From positions 1 to 24,023 of the forward strand of contig DAOVJP010000003.1 in NCBI GenBank assembly GCA_030673205.1: a stretch of 24,023 nucleotides of DNA. Direction: 5' to 3'. The notes beneath the pieces were generated by a model. The model was not told where the DNA came from. It did not search any database and saw only the letters and a program-made list of their open reading frames with translations. Every line of letters starts with the position of its first letter. Position 1 is the first letter of the stretch. Below, one piece after another: positions 1 to 8,201 of this stretch. Source of the stretch: Thermoplasmata archaeon (GTDB taxonomy: Archaea > Thermoplasmatota > Thermoplasmata > JAGHBH01). The position numbers were made by a program, and so were the translations under genes.

Positions 1-390
1 CATGGTGCGGACGAGCTGTTCGGCGGGTACAACAGGTACAAGGCCATGGGAAAAGAGGAGTTCTTGGATAGGTCAAAGAAGGATGTAGAGTGCTTGCCCG
101 AAGGGGATGTGGCCGACGCCCGGGCTCTGGTCGCTTCCACGGGACACCTGTTGGACACCCCATATCTCGACCCTGCCATGATAGAGCACGGTCTGGGGCT
201 GGTCTATGAAGAAAGGATCGAGAAGAAGGCCCTGCGGGATGTGGCCCGGGAATTGGGGTTGGAGTGTGCGGACAGAAAGAAGAAGGCGGCTCAGTTCGGC
301 AGCGGGGCGTCGAAGCTCTTACGCTCACTGGCAAAGGAGAAAGGTCTGGGGGAGAAGGAGCTTATTCGCCGCTACCGAGTATCTCCGTGA
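1..390 (+). CDS. asnB: Asparagine synthetase (glutamine-hydrolysing), C-terminal end, partial
   Basis: The gene enters from the left edge, in frame from base 1, and only its last 129 codons are present. The first residues, HGADELFGGYNRYKAMG, match the stretch after the ATP-pyrophosphatase core of the asparagine synthetase family (usual form S-G-x-G-A-D-E-L-F-G-G-Y). The tail contains the family's R-K-K-K-A-A-Q-F-G-S-G segment near the C-terminus. The family transfers amide nitrogen from glutamine to beta-aspartyl-AMP; paralogues also occur in glycan clusters. The amidotransferase half and the PP-loop lie outside the window, so free asparagine synthesis cannot be told apart from a surface-glycan amidation role. 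The stop overlaps the convergent gmhB 3' end by about 29 bases, and the heptose genes next door make a glycan-related locus possible. Confidence 0.85.
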   Translation, partial: HGADELFGGYNRYKAMGKEEFLDRSKKDVECLPEGDVADARALVASTGHLLDTPYLDPAMIEHGLGLVYEERIEKKALRDVARELGLECADRKKKAAQFGSGASKLLRSLAKEKGLGEKELIRRYRVSP

Positions 391-859
391 CCACGTCCAA
401 CAAGGAACGGGTATCATCCACCAGTTCCTGGCGCATGGTCCCGGCCCGCCTCCCGGCCTCTATATCGCCTGGAAGGTCGCCCACCATCACAGATGCGGAA
501 AGGTCTATGTCCATGTCCTCAGCCGCCTGCAGTAGCATGCCTGGGTTTGGTTTTCGCCAGGGGTGGTCGCTCTCCGGAACATGTGGACAGTGGTATACCC
601 CATCTATCAATGCCCCCTCTCGCTTCAGAGTGGAGGCGAGCTTGTCCATTATGGTCTGGAATGCCTCTTCGGTGGCTATGCCCCGTCCTATCATGGATTG
701 GTTCGTTATGATGACCACCAACCAACCCGCCTGGTTGATACGGCGTATGGCCTCCGCCGCGTTCGGCAGGAATACGAGCTCGTCAGGGGTCTTGACATAG
801 TCCCTTCTGTTCTCATTGATGACACCATCCCTATCCAAAAAGAACGCGCGCTGTGCTAT
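362..859 (-). CDS. gmhB: D-glycero-D-manno-heptose 1,7-bisphosphate phosphatase (HAD family), probable ATA start
   Basis: This is a HAD-superfamily histidinol-phosphatase/GmhB-like phosphatase. Motif I is FFLDRDGVIN, with the nucleophile and acid/base aspartates; motif II is IITNQS; a Cys/His zinc-site remnant is seen at C-P-H-V-P; K-P-N-P-G-M and V-G-D-x-x-x-D are motifs III and IV. The family dephosphorylates heptose 1,7-bisphosphate, the step after GmhA in nucleotide-heptose synthesis. No ATG or GTG precedes motif I in frame. The TTG at 838 would delete the first beta strand. An ATA codon at 859, five bases after the gmhA stop and nine bases after a GAGGGGG ribosome site, gives the expected N-terminus (I)AQRAFFLDRDG. 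I infer ATA as the start, or an ATG-to-ATA change. About 165 residues, a normal size for the family. Confidence 0.85.
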   Translation of the reverse strand: MAQRAFFLDRDGVINENRRDYVKTPDELVFLPNAAEAIRRINQAGWLVVIITNQSMIGRGIATEEAFQTIMDKLASTLKREGALIDGVYHCPHVPESDHPWRKPNPGMLLQAAEDMDIDLSASVMVGDLPGDIEAGRRAGTMRQELVDDTRSLLDVVTEILGSGE

Positions 860-863
860 GGGC

Positions 864-1448
864 CTATACCCCCTCTTCCCTGATGAGCGATGTGACCAAG
901 TGTCCTATGAGAATGTGTATGTCCTCCACCTTCTGCATGTAGAAACTGGGAACGTGTATGCCCATCTGGGCGGCCTTGTCCAACTTCCCCCCGTCATATC
1001 CGCTCAACCCCACTGTTCTTCCTCCGTTCTCATTGGCATATTCTATGGCCTTTATGACGTTCATCGAGTTGCCGCTGCCGCTTATGCCGATGACCACGTC
1101 ATCTGGCTCCATGAAGTTCTTGAGCGGTTCGACGAATATATCCTCATAGGAGCTGTCATTGCCCCATGCGAGCATGAGTGGTATGTTATCGACCAATGAT
1201 ATGGCCCTGAAACGGGGCTTGTCCTCTAACATTGCGCCCTTGTTCAGATCGCTTGCCATATGGCTGGCGGTGGAGCCGCTACCCCCATTCCCCATAATGT
1301 ATATCCTGTGGCCAGCATCCCTTGCCTCTCGGAGCAGGTCCGCCAACTGGGCCATCTTATCATCTAGGCCAGCTTCCATCATCTGATCCAGTATCTTCTT
1401 CACGTCTTCCACATATTCTCTAGCGAACCGGTGTTTGAAACAGGACAT
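864..1448 (-). CDS. gmhA: Phosphoheptose isomerase (SIS domain)
   Basis: A 194-residue SIS-domain protein. The signature segments are MGNGGSGSTASHMASDLNKG near residues 50-70, which binds the sugar phosphate, and VIGISGSGNSMNVIKA near residue 120. A late H-I-L-I-G-H-L-V helix matches the C-terminal His helix of GmhA. GmhA converts sedoheptulose 7-phosphate to D-glycero-D-manno-heptose 7-phosphate in the cytoplasm. The ATG at 1448 is preceded by GGTGG; longer readings upstream run through a repeat-bearing spacer and lack family similarity. It leads a two-gene operon with gmhB. In archaea such pairs feed nucleotide-activated heptose into S-layer or other surface glycans; that role here is inferred. 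Confidence 0.88.
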   Translation of the reverse strand: MSCFKHRFAREYVEDVKKILDQMMEAGLDDKMAQLADLLREARDAGHRIYIMGNGGSGSTASHMASDLNKGAMLEDKPRFRAISLVDNIPLMLAWGNDSSYEDIFVEPLKNFMEPDDVVIGISGSGNSMNVIKAIEYANENGGRTVGLSGYDGGKLDKAAQMGIHVPSFYMQKVEDIHILIGHLVTSLIREEGV

Positions 1449-1530
1449 CTTTCCACCAGGGTTGTAACCAGTAACGAAGTATAGAAAGGTTATCCCTTCC
1501 CTGCGCCCCTTGCACAGATCTCCTGGCACA

Positions 1531-1625
1531 GAGGAACTCTTGTTCCCCCTACTTACCACTACTGTAGATCGGGTGCAGGGGAACTCCTGTTCCCCCTTAC
1601 CACTACTGTAGATCGGGTGCAGGGG
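1531..1625. repeat. Tandem 44-bp repeat with GGAAC/GTTCC hairpins in divergent gmhA/antiporter spacer
   Basis: A unit beginning TTACCACTACTGTAGATCGG occurs at 1553 and again at 1597, giving a 44-base period and about 1.7 copies. The first copy ends in a perfect hairpin, GGGGAAC-TCCT-GTTCCCC (1578-1595). A shorter hairpin, GGAAC-TCTT-GTTCC, sits just upstream at 1533-1546. The repeat lies between the divergent starts of gmhA and the antiporter, where promoters should be. The same hairpin design recurs beside the tRNA-Ala gene near 21.37 kb. Its function is unknown. Confidence 0.8.
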
Positions 1626-1666
1626 AGAGTGTAGTGTCTCATGCTCCATGCCTTCTCTATTCTGCA

Positions 1667-1681
1667 CCAACAAACTTTATG
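1667..1681 (+). promoter_or_regulatory. Probable TATA box for the CPA2 antiporter gene
   Basis: The A/T-rich run around AACTTTATGATT ends about 25 bases before the ATG at 1706. This is the archaeal TATA-to-start spacing for a leaderless transcript, and no ribosome site precedes that ATG. It supports starting the gene at 1706 rather than at upstream in-frame ATGs (1634, 1679). Confidence 0.45.
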
Positions 1682-1705
1682 ATTCCCCTCTCCCATTTGC
1701 CTTGC

Positions 1706-3286
1706 ATGGCATTGCCCTTCGCTGTGAACAGCGCCCTCGCCACCTTCGCGATCATACTTGTCTTGGGCCTCTTCCTCCCCGAGATCGCCCAGAGATGGAA
1801 GATATCCACTGTCCCTTTCTACATCATCGCCGGTATGCTGGCCGGCCCCTTCGGTCTGGGATTATTGCAAGAACACGAAGCCCTCTCGTTCATCGGTGAG
1901 CTCGGCCTCTATTTCCTCGTGTTCATAGCCGGATTGGAAGTGTATCGCTCCACAGGGGCCAAGTGGAAGAAACCCGTGAAACTGGCCATTATCTTCTCCT
2001 CGGTGTGCTTCTTTGCCGGCTTCACATTGGGCCAAATAGCCGGGTATGGGCTGGCCCCCTCTCTTCTCATCGGCACCATCCTGGTCTCCTCCTCAGTGGG
2101 AGAGATCATCCCCATCGTCAACTCCAGCAAGAAGTTGAAGGAGCGGGCGGGGCATGTCCTCATCCCCGGAGTGGTCATACTGGACACCCTCAGCCTGTTG
2201 GGGATAGCCCTGCTCATACAACATGATAGGCCCCCCGCATCCATCCTCCTGCTGGCCATATCCATGATGGCCTTCCTGGTGTTGGGAGTGATACTGATTC
2301 CCCAAGTGGCACGATGGTATTTTGCTAGGGAGGAAAAGAAAGCGAAGGAGGGGGATCTGAAGTTCATGATAGCGGCCATGCTCATCATCGTGGCCCTCTC
2401 CGAGATCATACACCTGCACGGCATAGTGGCCGCATTCTTCGCCGGACTCTTGATAGGCCGGTCCCTACCCCATAGGAGAGAGCTCCACAGGATAGAGGGA
2501 ATAGGTCATGCCCTCTTGATCCCCGTGTTCTTCGTGGTCCTGGGCATGGAGACGAACATCCGGGTACTCTGGACCGCACACTCCGCCATCTTCCTTGCCC
2601 TTGGCCTGCTGGCAACCCTGTTCATCTCCAAACTGACCGCCGGAGCCATCTATGGGGTCAGCGGAGGATATAGGAAGGAACGAGTGAGGAAGGGGCTGGT
2701 CACAGGCGTCATATTCTGGCCCCAGCTCAGCGCCACCATAGCCGCCACCGTTGTGGGCAAAGAGGCGGGACTGGTAGACGAGCCATTGTTCGTGGCCGTC
2801 ATCTTCATGGCCATCGTCAGCGCCACCATCACCCCGTTCATCGTTCCTCTCCTCTGGAAAGAAAAATTGTCGCCCTTGGGCCTGCGAGAACATGTGGTCC
2901 TCATCGGCGCCGGAGCCATGGGCTCCGTGGTCCTCGAATACCTATTATCCAGTGAGCGGAATTTCGTAGTTATAGAAGAGGATATGGAGAAGATAAAGGG
3001 GCTGAGAGAGGAATGGATACCCTATGTGTTCGGGGACGGAGGGGATCAAGGATCGCTCCGGAAGGCGAACGTGGCAGAGGCCGGGTTGGTGGTGTTGTGC
3101 ATAGGGGATGACAAAAAATCAGAGAAGATCGTGAGGAAGATCAAACATCTCAACCCCGAGTGCCGTGTGATAGTACGGGTCCATGATCCAAAGTACGTCC
3201 GACTCCTGGCCCTCGTAGAGGCGGTCATTCGTCCAGAGAGTCTGGTGGGCGACGAGATAAACAGACAGATCGAGAGGCTGCACTAG
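1706..3286 (+). CDS. CPA2-family Na+(K+)/H+ antiporter with TrkA-N domain
   Basis: A 526-residue membrane protein with about 12 hydrophobic segments up to residue 390. It includes the CPA2-typical PFYIIAGMLAGPFGLGLL near residues 33-50 and the helix LGLYFLVFIAGLEV. A cytoplasmic Rossmann domain follows: VVLIGAGAMGSVVLEYLL (G-x-G-x-x-G), an acidic strand end FVVIEED, and GDGGDQGSLRKANV, the TrkA-N/RCK ligand pattern. The family exchanges monovalent cations for protons (KefB/NapA type), and the RCK domain gates it in response to nucleotides. The TrkA-C domain is absent or vestigial. The start at 1706 is chosen from the leaderless promoter geometry. The exact ion cannot be told from sequence. 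Confidence 0.9.
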   Translation: MALPFAVNSALATFAIILVLGLFLPEIAQRWKISTVPFYIIAGMLAGPFGLGLLQEHEALSFIGELGLYFLVFIAGLEVYRSTGAKWKKPVKLAIIFSSVCFFAGFTLGQIAGYGLAPSLLIGTILVSSSVGEIIPIVNSSKKLKERAGHVLIPGVVILDTLSLLGIALLIQHDRPPASILLLAISMMAFLVLGVILIPQVARWYFAREEKKAKEGDLKFMIAAMLIIVALSEIIHLHGIVAAFFAGLLIGRSLPHRRELHRIEGIGHALLIPVFFVVLGMETNIRVLWTAHSAIFLALGLLATLFISKLTAGAIYGVSGGYRKERVRKGLVTGVIFWPQLSATIAATVVGKEAGLVDEPLFVAVIFMAIVSATITPFIVPLLWKEKLSPLGLREHVVLIGAGAMGSVVLEYLLSSERNFVVIEEDMEKIKGLREEWIPYVFGDGGDQGSLRKANVAEAGLVVLCIGDDKKSEKIVRKIKHLNPECRVIVRVHDPKYVRLLALVEAVIRPESLVGDEINRQIERLH

Positions 3287-3386
3287 GGAAGGCCGTTCCG
3301 GAAGCGCAAGGTATTAGAAATGCCTCGGTTATGGGGCGACATCGAGGGGTGCCCTGTTGTACCCTGTGTAGTAGGAGGAATAATAT

Positions 3387-4646
3387 ATGTTACGTGACAA
3401 GCTCGCCATAGACAGCAAGAGATTGGATGAGATCAACGCTTTCATCATGGACCCGGACAACCAGCTCGTGAACGACCTGTTGGCCCTAGTGGAAAAATAC
3501 GGGGGACCGGAGGAAATAAACCGGAAAGCGGCGGAGGCAGGGAAGGTGGAGAGCCTCATGGCCCGCCTGGAAAAGAAGAAGCCAGAATACGTGAAGGACC
3601 TCCAATGGCTCATAGAACAGAGGGACAACGGCGCATTCATCACTGAGAATGAATACCGGAAGAAAGTGCTGGGAGAGAAGGCGAGTTCTACGGAGTTCAA
3701 CGAAGATTTCCCTGTGACACTGGAGATAAGCGCCTGCCAATTCTTTTCCTTCTTCATGGAGCAGGCCCGACAGGCCGTGGCGAACCGAGAGCTGATGCCC
3801 GGGCGTTTCATACGCGTCCGTTTCATGAAGGAGCAGGAGGAGGACGGTGATCTCTTAGCCGTCAGCGCGGCCATGCAGATCCTCGGAGCTAGCTGGTGCG
3901 AAACGCTGGACACGAAGGGCACGGATGGCTCGAACGTACATCTTGGCGGACCGGATACCATCACCGGATACTTCGGAGGAGTTGGACAGCCGAACACCCA
4001 TCCGATAGAATGGGCGGACGAGTTCCTCTACTACAAAACGAACTATGGGGTGAAGCAGATATTGAACATCAACCCCGGCACCGTGCTGCTGGCCTATATG
4101 CTGCACAAACTTGGAGTGGACATAGAGTTCAAGATATCCGTGTATATGGGGAACGACAACCCCTATGCTGTGTTCTGGACACTCATGGCCGCCCGTATGT
4201 TCTCCCGAGAGGACGGGACCACCTCCCTCATAGGGTTCAACTTCGCCAACTCCGTGGACAACGCCACCATAGAGTTCAGCTCGAAGATACGAAAGGCCAT
4301 GGGCCTGGAGAACGTCGTGCGGTTCGAGCACCATATCTTCGAGACCTGGAAGAGCATAGTCATACAGCCCTATGATCGAAGGGAAGAGTTGATGGCTCTG
4401 GCCCCGAAGGTGGCCAATATAAGCGCCAAACACGAGGGAGGCGAGATAGCTGTGGAGGAGAAGAGGGAGCATCCATCCGACATAGCGGAATATTTCCTCC
4501 CTCGCGCGGACATAGAGGAGAAGAACATGATGCCCCTGCTCACACAGAACTATATGGACAAACACGAGTCGTTGAACAACACCGCTAGGGTGCTGACCGA
4601 GAAAGGGTTGTCGTTCATAGCGGCGCCGAACCTACATCACCGTTAG
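3387..4646 (+). CDS. Conserved-looking protein of unknown function, 419 aa
   Basis: I do not recognise this family. The protein is soluble, with no signal or membrane segment. The N-terminal 110 residues are helical and charged. The middle, from about residue 170, is a Gly/Pro-rich core: L-G-G-P-D-T-I-T-G-Y-F-G-G-V-G-Q-P-N-T-H-P-I-E-W. After it come alternating strand/helix segments such as KQILNINPGTVLLAYML and FKISVYMGNDNPYAVFW, which look like an alpha/beta barrel or sandwich enzyme core. Paired histidines occur at F-E-H-H-I-F and at the C-terminus (N-L-H-H-R). A strong GTAGGAGGA site precedes the ATG. The aminotransferase begins 41 bases downstream on the same strand, so a joint pathway step on an amino or keto acid is plausible. 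Coding evidence is strong; function is unassigned. Confidence 0.8.
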   Translation: MLRDKLAIDSKRLDEINAFIMDPDNQLVNDLLALVEKYGGPEEINRKAAEAGKVESLMARLEKKKPEYVKDLQWLIEQRDNGAFITENEYRKKVLGEKASSTEFNEDFPVTLEISACQFFSFFMEQARQAVANRELMPGRFIRVRFMKEQEEDGDLLAVSAAMQILGASWCETLDTKGTDGSNVHLGGPDTITGYFGGVGQPNTHPIEWADEFLYYKTNYGVKQILNINPGTVLLAYMLHKLGVDIEFKISVYMGNDNPYAVFWTLMAARMFSREDGTTSLIGFNFANSVDNATIEFSSKIRKAMGLENVVRFEHHIFETWKSIVIQPYDRREELMALAPKVANISAKHEGGEIAVEEKREHPSDIAEYFLPRADIEEKNMMPLLTQNYMDKHESLNNTARVLTEKGLSFIAAPNLHHR

Positions 4647-4687
4647 ATGTGGACACCCATGGTTGCCACTGATACGGAGGCAGAAAG

Positions 4688-5854
4688 ATGAAAAGTATCT
4701 CTAGGGACGCGGAAAGAGTGGAAGGCCAGCCCATGTTCAAGATACTGGCCAAGGCCAATGAGCTTGAGCGGCAGGGAAAGAGCATACTCCATTTCGAGAT
4801 AGGGGAGCCGGATTTCGATACGCCCCCACATATCGTGCAGAGAGCAAAGGATGCGCTGAGTGGCGGGGACACCCACTATGTCAACTCCATGGGCGTGCCA
4901 GAACTCAGAGAGACCATCTGTGACACCACGGAAAGGGACTACGGTTTCAGACCGGGGATGGACCAGGTATTGGTATGTCCCGGTGCCAACCCCATAATCT
5001 CCTTCGTGATGCGGGCGGTGGTGAACCCGGGCGAAGAGGTCATAGTCCAGGACCCTGGCTTCCCGACCTATTATTCGGCCATGAGCCTCATAGGGATAAA
5101 ACCCGTGAGGATACCTCTCAAAGAAGAGGACGAGTTCCGTATGGACCCGGACGAGATACGGAAGAGGATAACTCCCAAGACCCGGCTTGTGATGATGAAC
5201 TCCCCCCAGAACCCCACCGGGGCCGTGATGACACGGGCGGAGGTGGAAGAGGTCTCGGAGATAGCGGAGGAGCACGATGTCTATCTTCTCACGGACGAGA
5301 TATATGGGAAGATGACCTATGACGAGGAGCACCACTCCCCCACCCTCAGCGACGAGTGCAGGGACCGGGTGATAATGCTCAACGGCTTCTCCAAAGCATA
5401 CGCCATGACCGGGTGGCGCCTGGGATATGCCATCGGTCCTGTGGATGTCATAGATAAGATGGGGCTGATACTCCAGACCATAGTATCCTGCGTACCGCCC
5501 TTCGTCCAGCGCGGCGGGATAGCCGCATTGGAAGGGGATCAGGGAGTGATCGGAGAGATGATGGTGGAGTTCCGCAAACGCCGTGATCTTATAGTCAACG
5601 GGTTGAACAGCCTTCCCGGCGTGTCCTGTGTGACCCCCCAGGGCGCGTTCTATGCCTTCCCAAACATCTCTGGCACAGGGATGACGAGCGAAGGCTTCGG
5701 CGATTTCATGTTGGAAAAGGCGGGGGTAGCGACCTGCCCGGGCATCTATTTCGGGGAGCATGGCGAGGGCTTCTCACGTCTCTCCTATGCCACCTCGCTC
5801 TCGGAGATAGAAGAGGCTATAGAAAGGATGAGGGAAGCGTTGGAGAAAAGGTAG
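4688..5854 (+). CDS. Class I/II pyridoxal-phosphate aminotransferase
   Basis: A 388-residue fold-type I PLP enzyme of the aspartate-aminotransferase superfamily. Visible motifs are HFEIGEPDFDTP near residue 36, an aromatic PGFPTYYSAM, NSPQNPTGAVM (the substrate-carboxylate and cofactor Asn), LLTDEIYGKM (Asp to the pyridine nitrogen, Tyr to O3'), and LNGFSKAYAMTGWRLGY, where the Lys of S-K is the Schiff-base residue. The C-terminal F-S-R-L-S-Y-A carries the carboxylate-binding Arg. GGAGG precedes the ATG by eight bases. The family moves amino groups between amino acids and 2-oxo acids. Aspartate, alanine or aromatic specificity cannot be decided. It sits 41 bases after the unknown 419-residue gene and is probably co-transcribed with it. 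Confidence 0.92.
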   Translation: MKSISRDAERVEGQPMFKILAKANELERQGKSILHFEIGEPDFDTPPHIVQRAKDALSGGDTHYVNSMGVPELRETICDTTERDYGFRPGMDQVLVCPGANPIISFVMRAVVNPGEEVIVQDPGFPTYYSAMSLIGIKPVRIPLKEEDEFRMDPDEIRKRITPKTRLVMMNSPQNPTGAVMTRAEVEEVSEIAEEHDVYLLTDEIYGKMTYDEEHHSPTLSDECRDRVIMLNGFSKAYAMTGWRLGYAIGPVDVIDKMGLILQTIVSCVPPFVQRGGIAALEGDQGVIGEMMVEFRKRRDLIVNGLNSLPGVSCVTPQGAFYAFPNISGTGMTSEGFGDFMLEKAGVATCPGIYFGEHGEGFSRLSYATSLSEIEEAIERMREALEKR

Positions 5855-5871
5855 GGCGCCTCTAGGTTCTC

Positions 5872-7791
5872 CTAGTCCAATGCTGGCACATGCATATTGT
5901 AGGCTGGATCCCCGTACAACACATATTCGTACATGGCTACTTTGGCCCCGAACTCGCTCTCCACATTGAACCGTTCCACAAGGTCGTTCCGGGCCTTCAT
6001 GAGGGAAAGCCCTGTGTTCAGATCCTCCTTGCAGATATAATATGTGAAACGGTCCACCAGATATAGCGCATCAGTATCTTCCACAGGCAGGTATCCATCG
6101 CTGTCATAGAGTTCTATAAGACCATATGCCAGTCGGGTGGCGCCTATGTACCCATTATATCCTCCGTGGAGAAAGCCGAGGGAGATCAGTTCGGACAGAG
6201 GGATTGTGGAGTTGTCCACACGGGCGGTGAGACAGGCCATTGCTATGGAGATACCGGGCTTCAGTCGGGACGAGGCAATCATATCACTGGTGATATAGAC
6301 GCCAGCGTTGGACCACCAGCAATCGTAGTCGCCATGTCCGTAGTAGACACAATACTGTATCTTGTCTATGCTCTCGCTCACCATCTCGTCGTTGGCCTTT
6401 GCCGCTTCGAGGGCCGTGGGCGTGAACCCCCCCTCTTTCATGGTCTGGGCCTGGTAGGCCTTGGCGTGTTTGAGACATCGAGGTATGGGACCCATCCGGG
6501 TCGAGCCAACATAGATGGCGCTGTTCTCCTCCCATGGGCCAGAGAGCGTATCGTAGAGCTGCTGGGATGCGTCCCCATCATCCTCGTACTCCAGCGTCAT
6601 GACATCCTCCAGGAGACTTCTGGCGACCAGGACCGAGGCATCGTCTATGTCCCTGGCGATGATCCTCCCCACCGCCAATTCCATGGTATAATCCTCGTCC
6701 AAGTCTCCGAAGTAATAGTCAGAGGCGATATAGTCCGTGTTGCTGAAGGTCGTGCCCTCACCGCTGGACGGCACGCAGTGATAATGGAACGGGAGGGCCA
6801 CGGGGCCGCCGACCAGCGCCAAATACATGGCCTCTTGCTCCCCCGTCCTCTCCTCTATGCGGGCCTTCCCCTTCCTGACCACCTCTCTGGTGTGCTCGGC
6901 CAGGGTATTTACCACCTCCGCGGAGGCGCCCATCTGGACCACCTCTTCTCCTTCTCCCGTGAGATTGTCCAACCCCTCGGTATAGAATATGGGAGCGTGA
7001 CGGTATGCCGCGAGCTGCGCGGAAACGAGGGAAAGGAAGGGTATGGGTATCTTCCCCGCCTCTCCCCAAGAATAATTGAACATGTCATCGGGGTTCGTCA
7101 CCACCATGTAGTTGCAGTCCTGGCCTCCGTGATCCATGCACCACAGATAGAAATGGTTGATGTCTTGGCTCGGAAGCCGCATGGTGGGAAAGGATAGTCG
7201 GGGGGCATCGCCAACCGCCACACAATATCTCACGCCAAGCGTGGCTGCCGCACTCTCCGTCATGGAGCCCACCGTCCCGTTGACATATAGGACGGGTATC
7301 CTCAGATATGCGGCCAGGGGAGCTATCTGGAGGGCATCATATATGTTCGATACGACAATGGCAGCCTCGCTCTTCTCCCAGCCCATATCAGATATGTTGC
7401 ATGTGACATCCACCGCCGAACCCCCTGGGAGGTCCACCACCTCCCTCCCGTTCAATTCCACGAAACGGTCGATGGCATCGTTCCCATCGGACGTGGACAA
7501 CAACAATGGGTTATAACCATCAAGGAACAGCATCGGAGTGGCCGCCAAATTGATCAGATCATCCTCCAAAGAGCCGACATCAACCTGGCCCATGAACACC
7601 TTCTGCTCCTGCGGCTTGGACTCTACCCGTATATCCTCCACCAACCTCTTGACCCATAGCTCGCTGGGAGCCTCCTCGTCCGGAAGAATGCCGTCCCTGG
7701 ATGATCGCAAAGAAAGGAACAGCGCAGGCATTAGCAGGAAGAATATGATGAATAGGGCCACCCGCTTCTTCGTCCTGCTGTTCATATCCAT
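5872..7791 (-). CDS. Membrane-anchored gingipain-like (peptidase C25) protein
   Basis: A 639-residue protein with a cytoplasmic basic start (SRTKKR) and one hydrophobic segment at about residues 10-28, so an anchor or uncleaved signal; the rest should be extracytoplasmic. The C-terminal third has a caspase-fold dyad: His486 in Y-Y-G-H-G-D and Cys520 in S-I-A-M-A-C-L-T, 34 residues apart, close to the His/Cys spacing of gingipains. The late L-Y-G-D-P-A-Y-N-M is also typical of C25 proteins. The middle contains the acidic T-N-P-D-D and L-A-V-G-R-I segments seen in C25 N-subdomains. A role in processing surface proteins is inferred. An A/T-rich TATA-like stretch near 7812-7820, about 25 bases before the ATG, suggests a leaderless transcript. 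Convergent with the aminotransferase, 17 bases apart. Confidence 0.75.
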   Translation of the reverse strand: MDMNSRTKKRVALFIIFFLLMPALFLSLRSSRDGILPDEEAPSELWVKRLVEDIRVESKPQEQKVFMGQVDVGSLEDDLINLAATPMLFLDGYNPLLLSTSDGNDAIDRFVELNGREVVDLPGGSAVDVTCNISDMGWEKSEAAIVVSNIYDALQIAPLAAYLRIPVLYVNGTVGSMTESAAATLGVRYCVAVGDAPRLSFPTMRLPSQDINHFYLWCMDHGGQDCNYMVVTNPDDMFNYSWGEAGKIPIPFLSLVSAQLAAYRHAPIFYTEGLDNLTGEGEEVVQMGASAEVVNTLAEHTREVVRKGKARIEERTGEQEAMYLALVGGPVALPFHYHCVPSSGEGTTFSNTDYIASDYYFGDLDEDYTMELAVGRIIARDIDDASVLVARSLLEDVMTLEYEDDGDASQQLYDTLSGPWEENSAIYVGSTRMGPIPRCLKHAKAYQAQTMKEGGFTPTALEAAKANDEMVSESIDKIQYCVYYGHGDYDCWWSNAGVYITSDMIASSRLKPGISIAMACLTARVDNSTIPLSELISLGFLHGGYNGYIGATRLAYGLIELYDSDGYLPVEDTDALYLVDRFTYYICKEDLNTGLSLMKARNDLVERFNVESEFGAKVAMYEYVLYGDPAYNMHVPALD

Positions 7792-8201
7792 TCATGGGGG
7801 ATGCTGTAGATTAAACTATTGGTCAGGATAGGACAAGGTGTGGGGGGGTGCGGGAATGACCGCCGCCACCTCCTTCTCCTTCTCCCAAGTCGCGGATGGT
7901 GTGCGGGAAACACACGCTCGGCATGTTAGGGCTAGGGTCACCGGGGGCACCCGCCCCCCACTTCCATAAGGGTATGCAAAACATTTCCAATACGAACAAC
8001 ATGCTTTACATAGCCTCATCTAGCATAAAGTCCACAGTGAGCGGTCCGCTCAGGAGGTGGATAAAATCAAGCCCCGGAAAGCAGAGAACTGAAGCGTACA
8101 AGCCATCATGCAGCTACTCAAAAACCCGATATACGGGGGGGGAATGTCACTACACAGACATCGAATGGACGGATGGGGACGTAGTGCTGGTATGAAGCGT
8201 G
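7792..8201. other. 410-bp spacer with no supported gene
   Basis: The left end holds the probable promoter of the C25 gene. The remainder has a G-run (GGTGTGGGGGGGTGCGGG near 7836) and then becomes AT-richer toward 8200, marking the change from chromosome-like to island-like composition. Short reading frames on either strand lack ribosome sites and family-like sequence. I see no RNA gene in it. Confidence 0.5.

Noticed and set aside
362..838. TTG at 838 as the gmhB start
   Set aside because: It removes the beta strand carrying the residues before the catalytic D-R-D and has no ribosome site at the right distance.
362..1448. TAG between gmhA and gmhB as a pyrrolysine or readthrough codon joining the two proteins
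   Set aside because: The two genes are in different frames across that codon, and TAG ends many other genes in the window, so it is an ordinary stop.
4643..5761. Long open frame antisense to the aminotransferase
   Set aside because: It mirrors a well-supported PLP enzyme, has no ribosome site, and its His/Tyr/Gly-rich composition is a codon shadow.
6166..7197. 343-codon open frame antisense to the C25-like gene
   Set aside because: No motifs or ribosome site, and it lies fully inside a gene with recognisable family features.
7896..8195. 99-codon open frame on the plus strand
   Set aside because: No ribosome site or TATA box, protein-like composition is poor, and it spans the composition change in a spacer.
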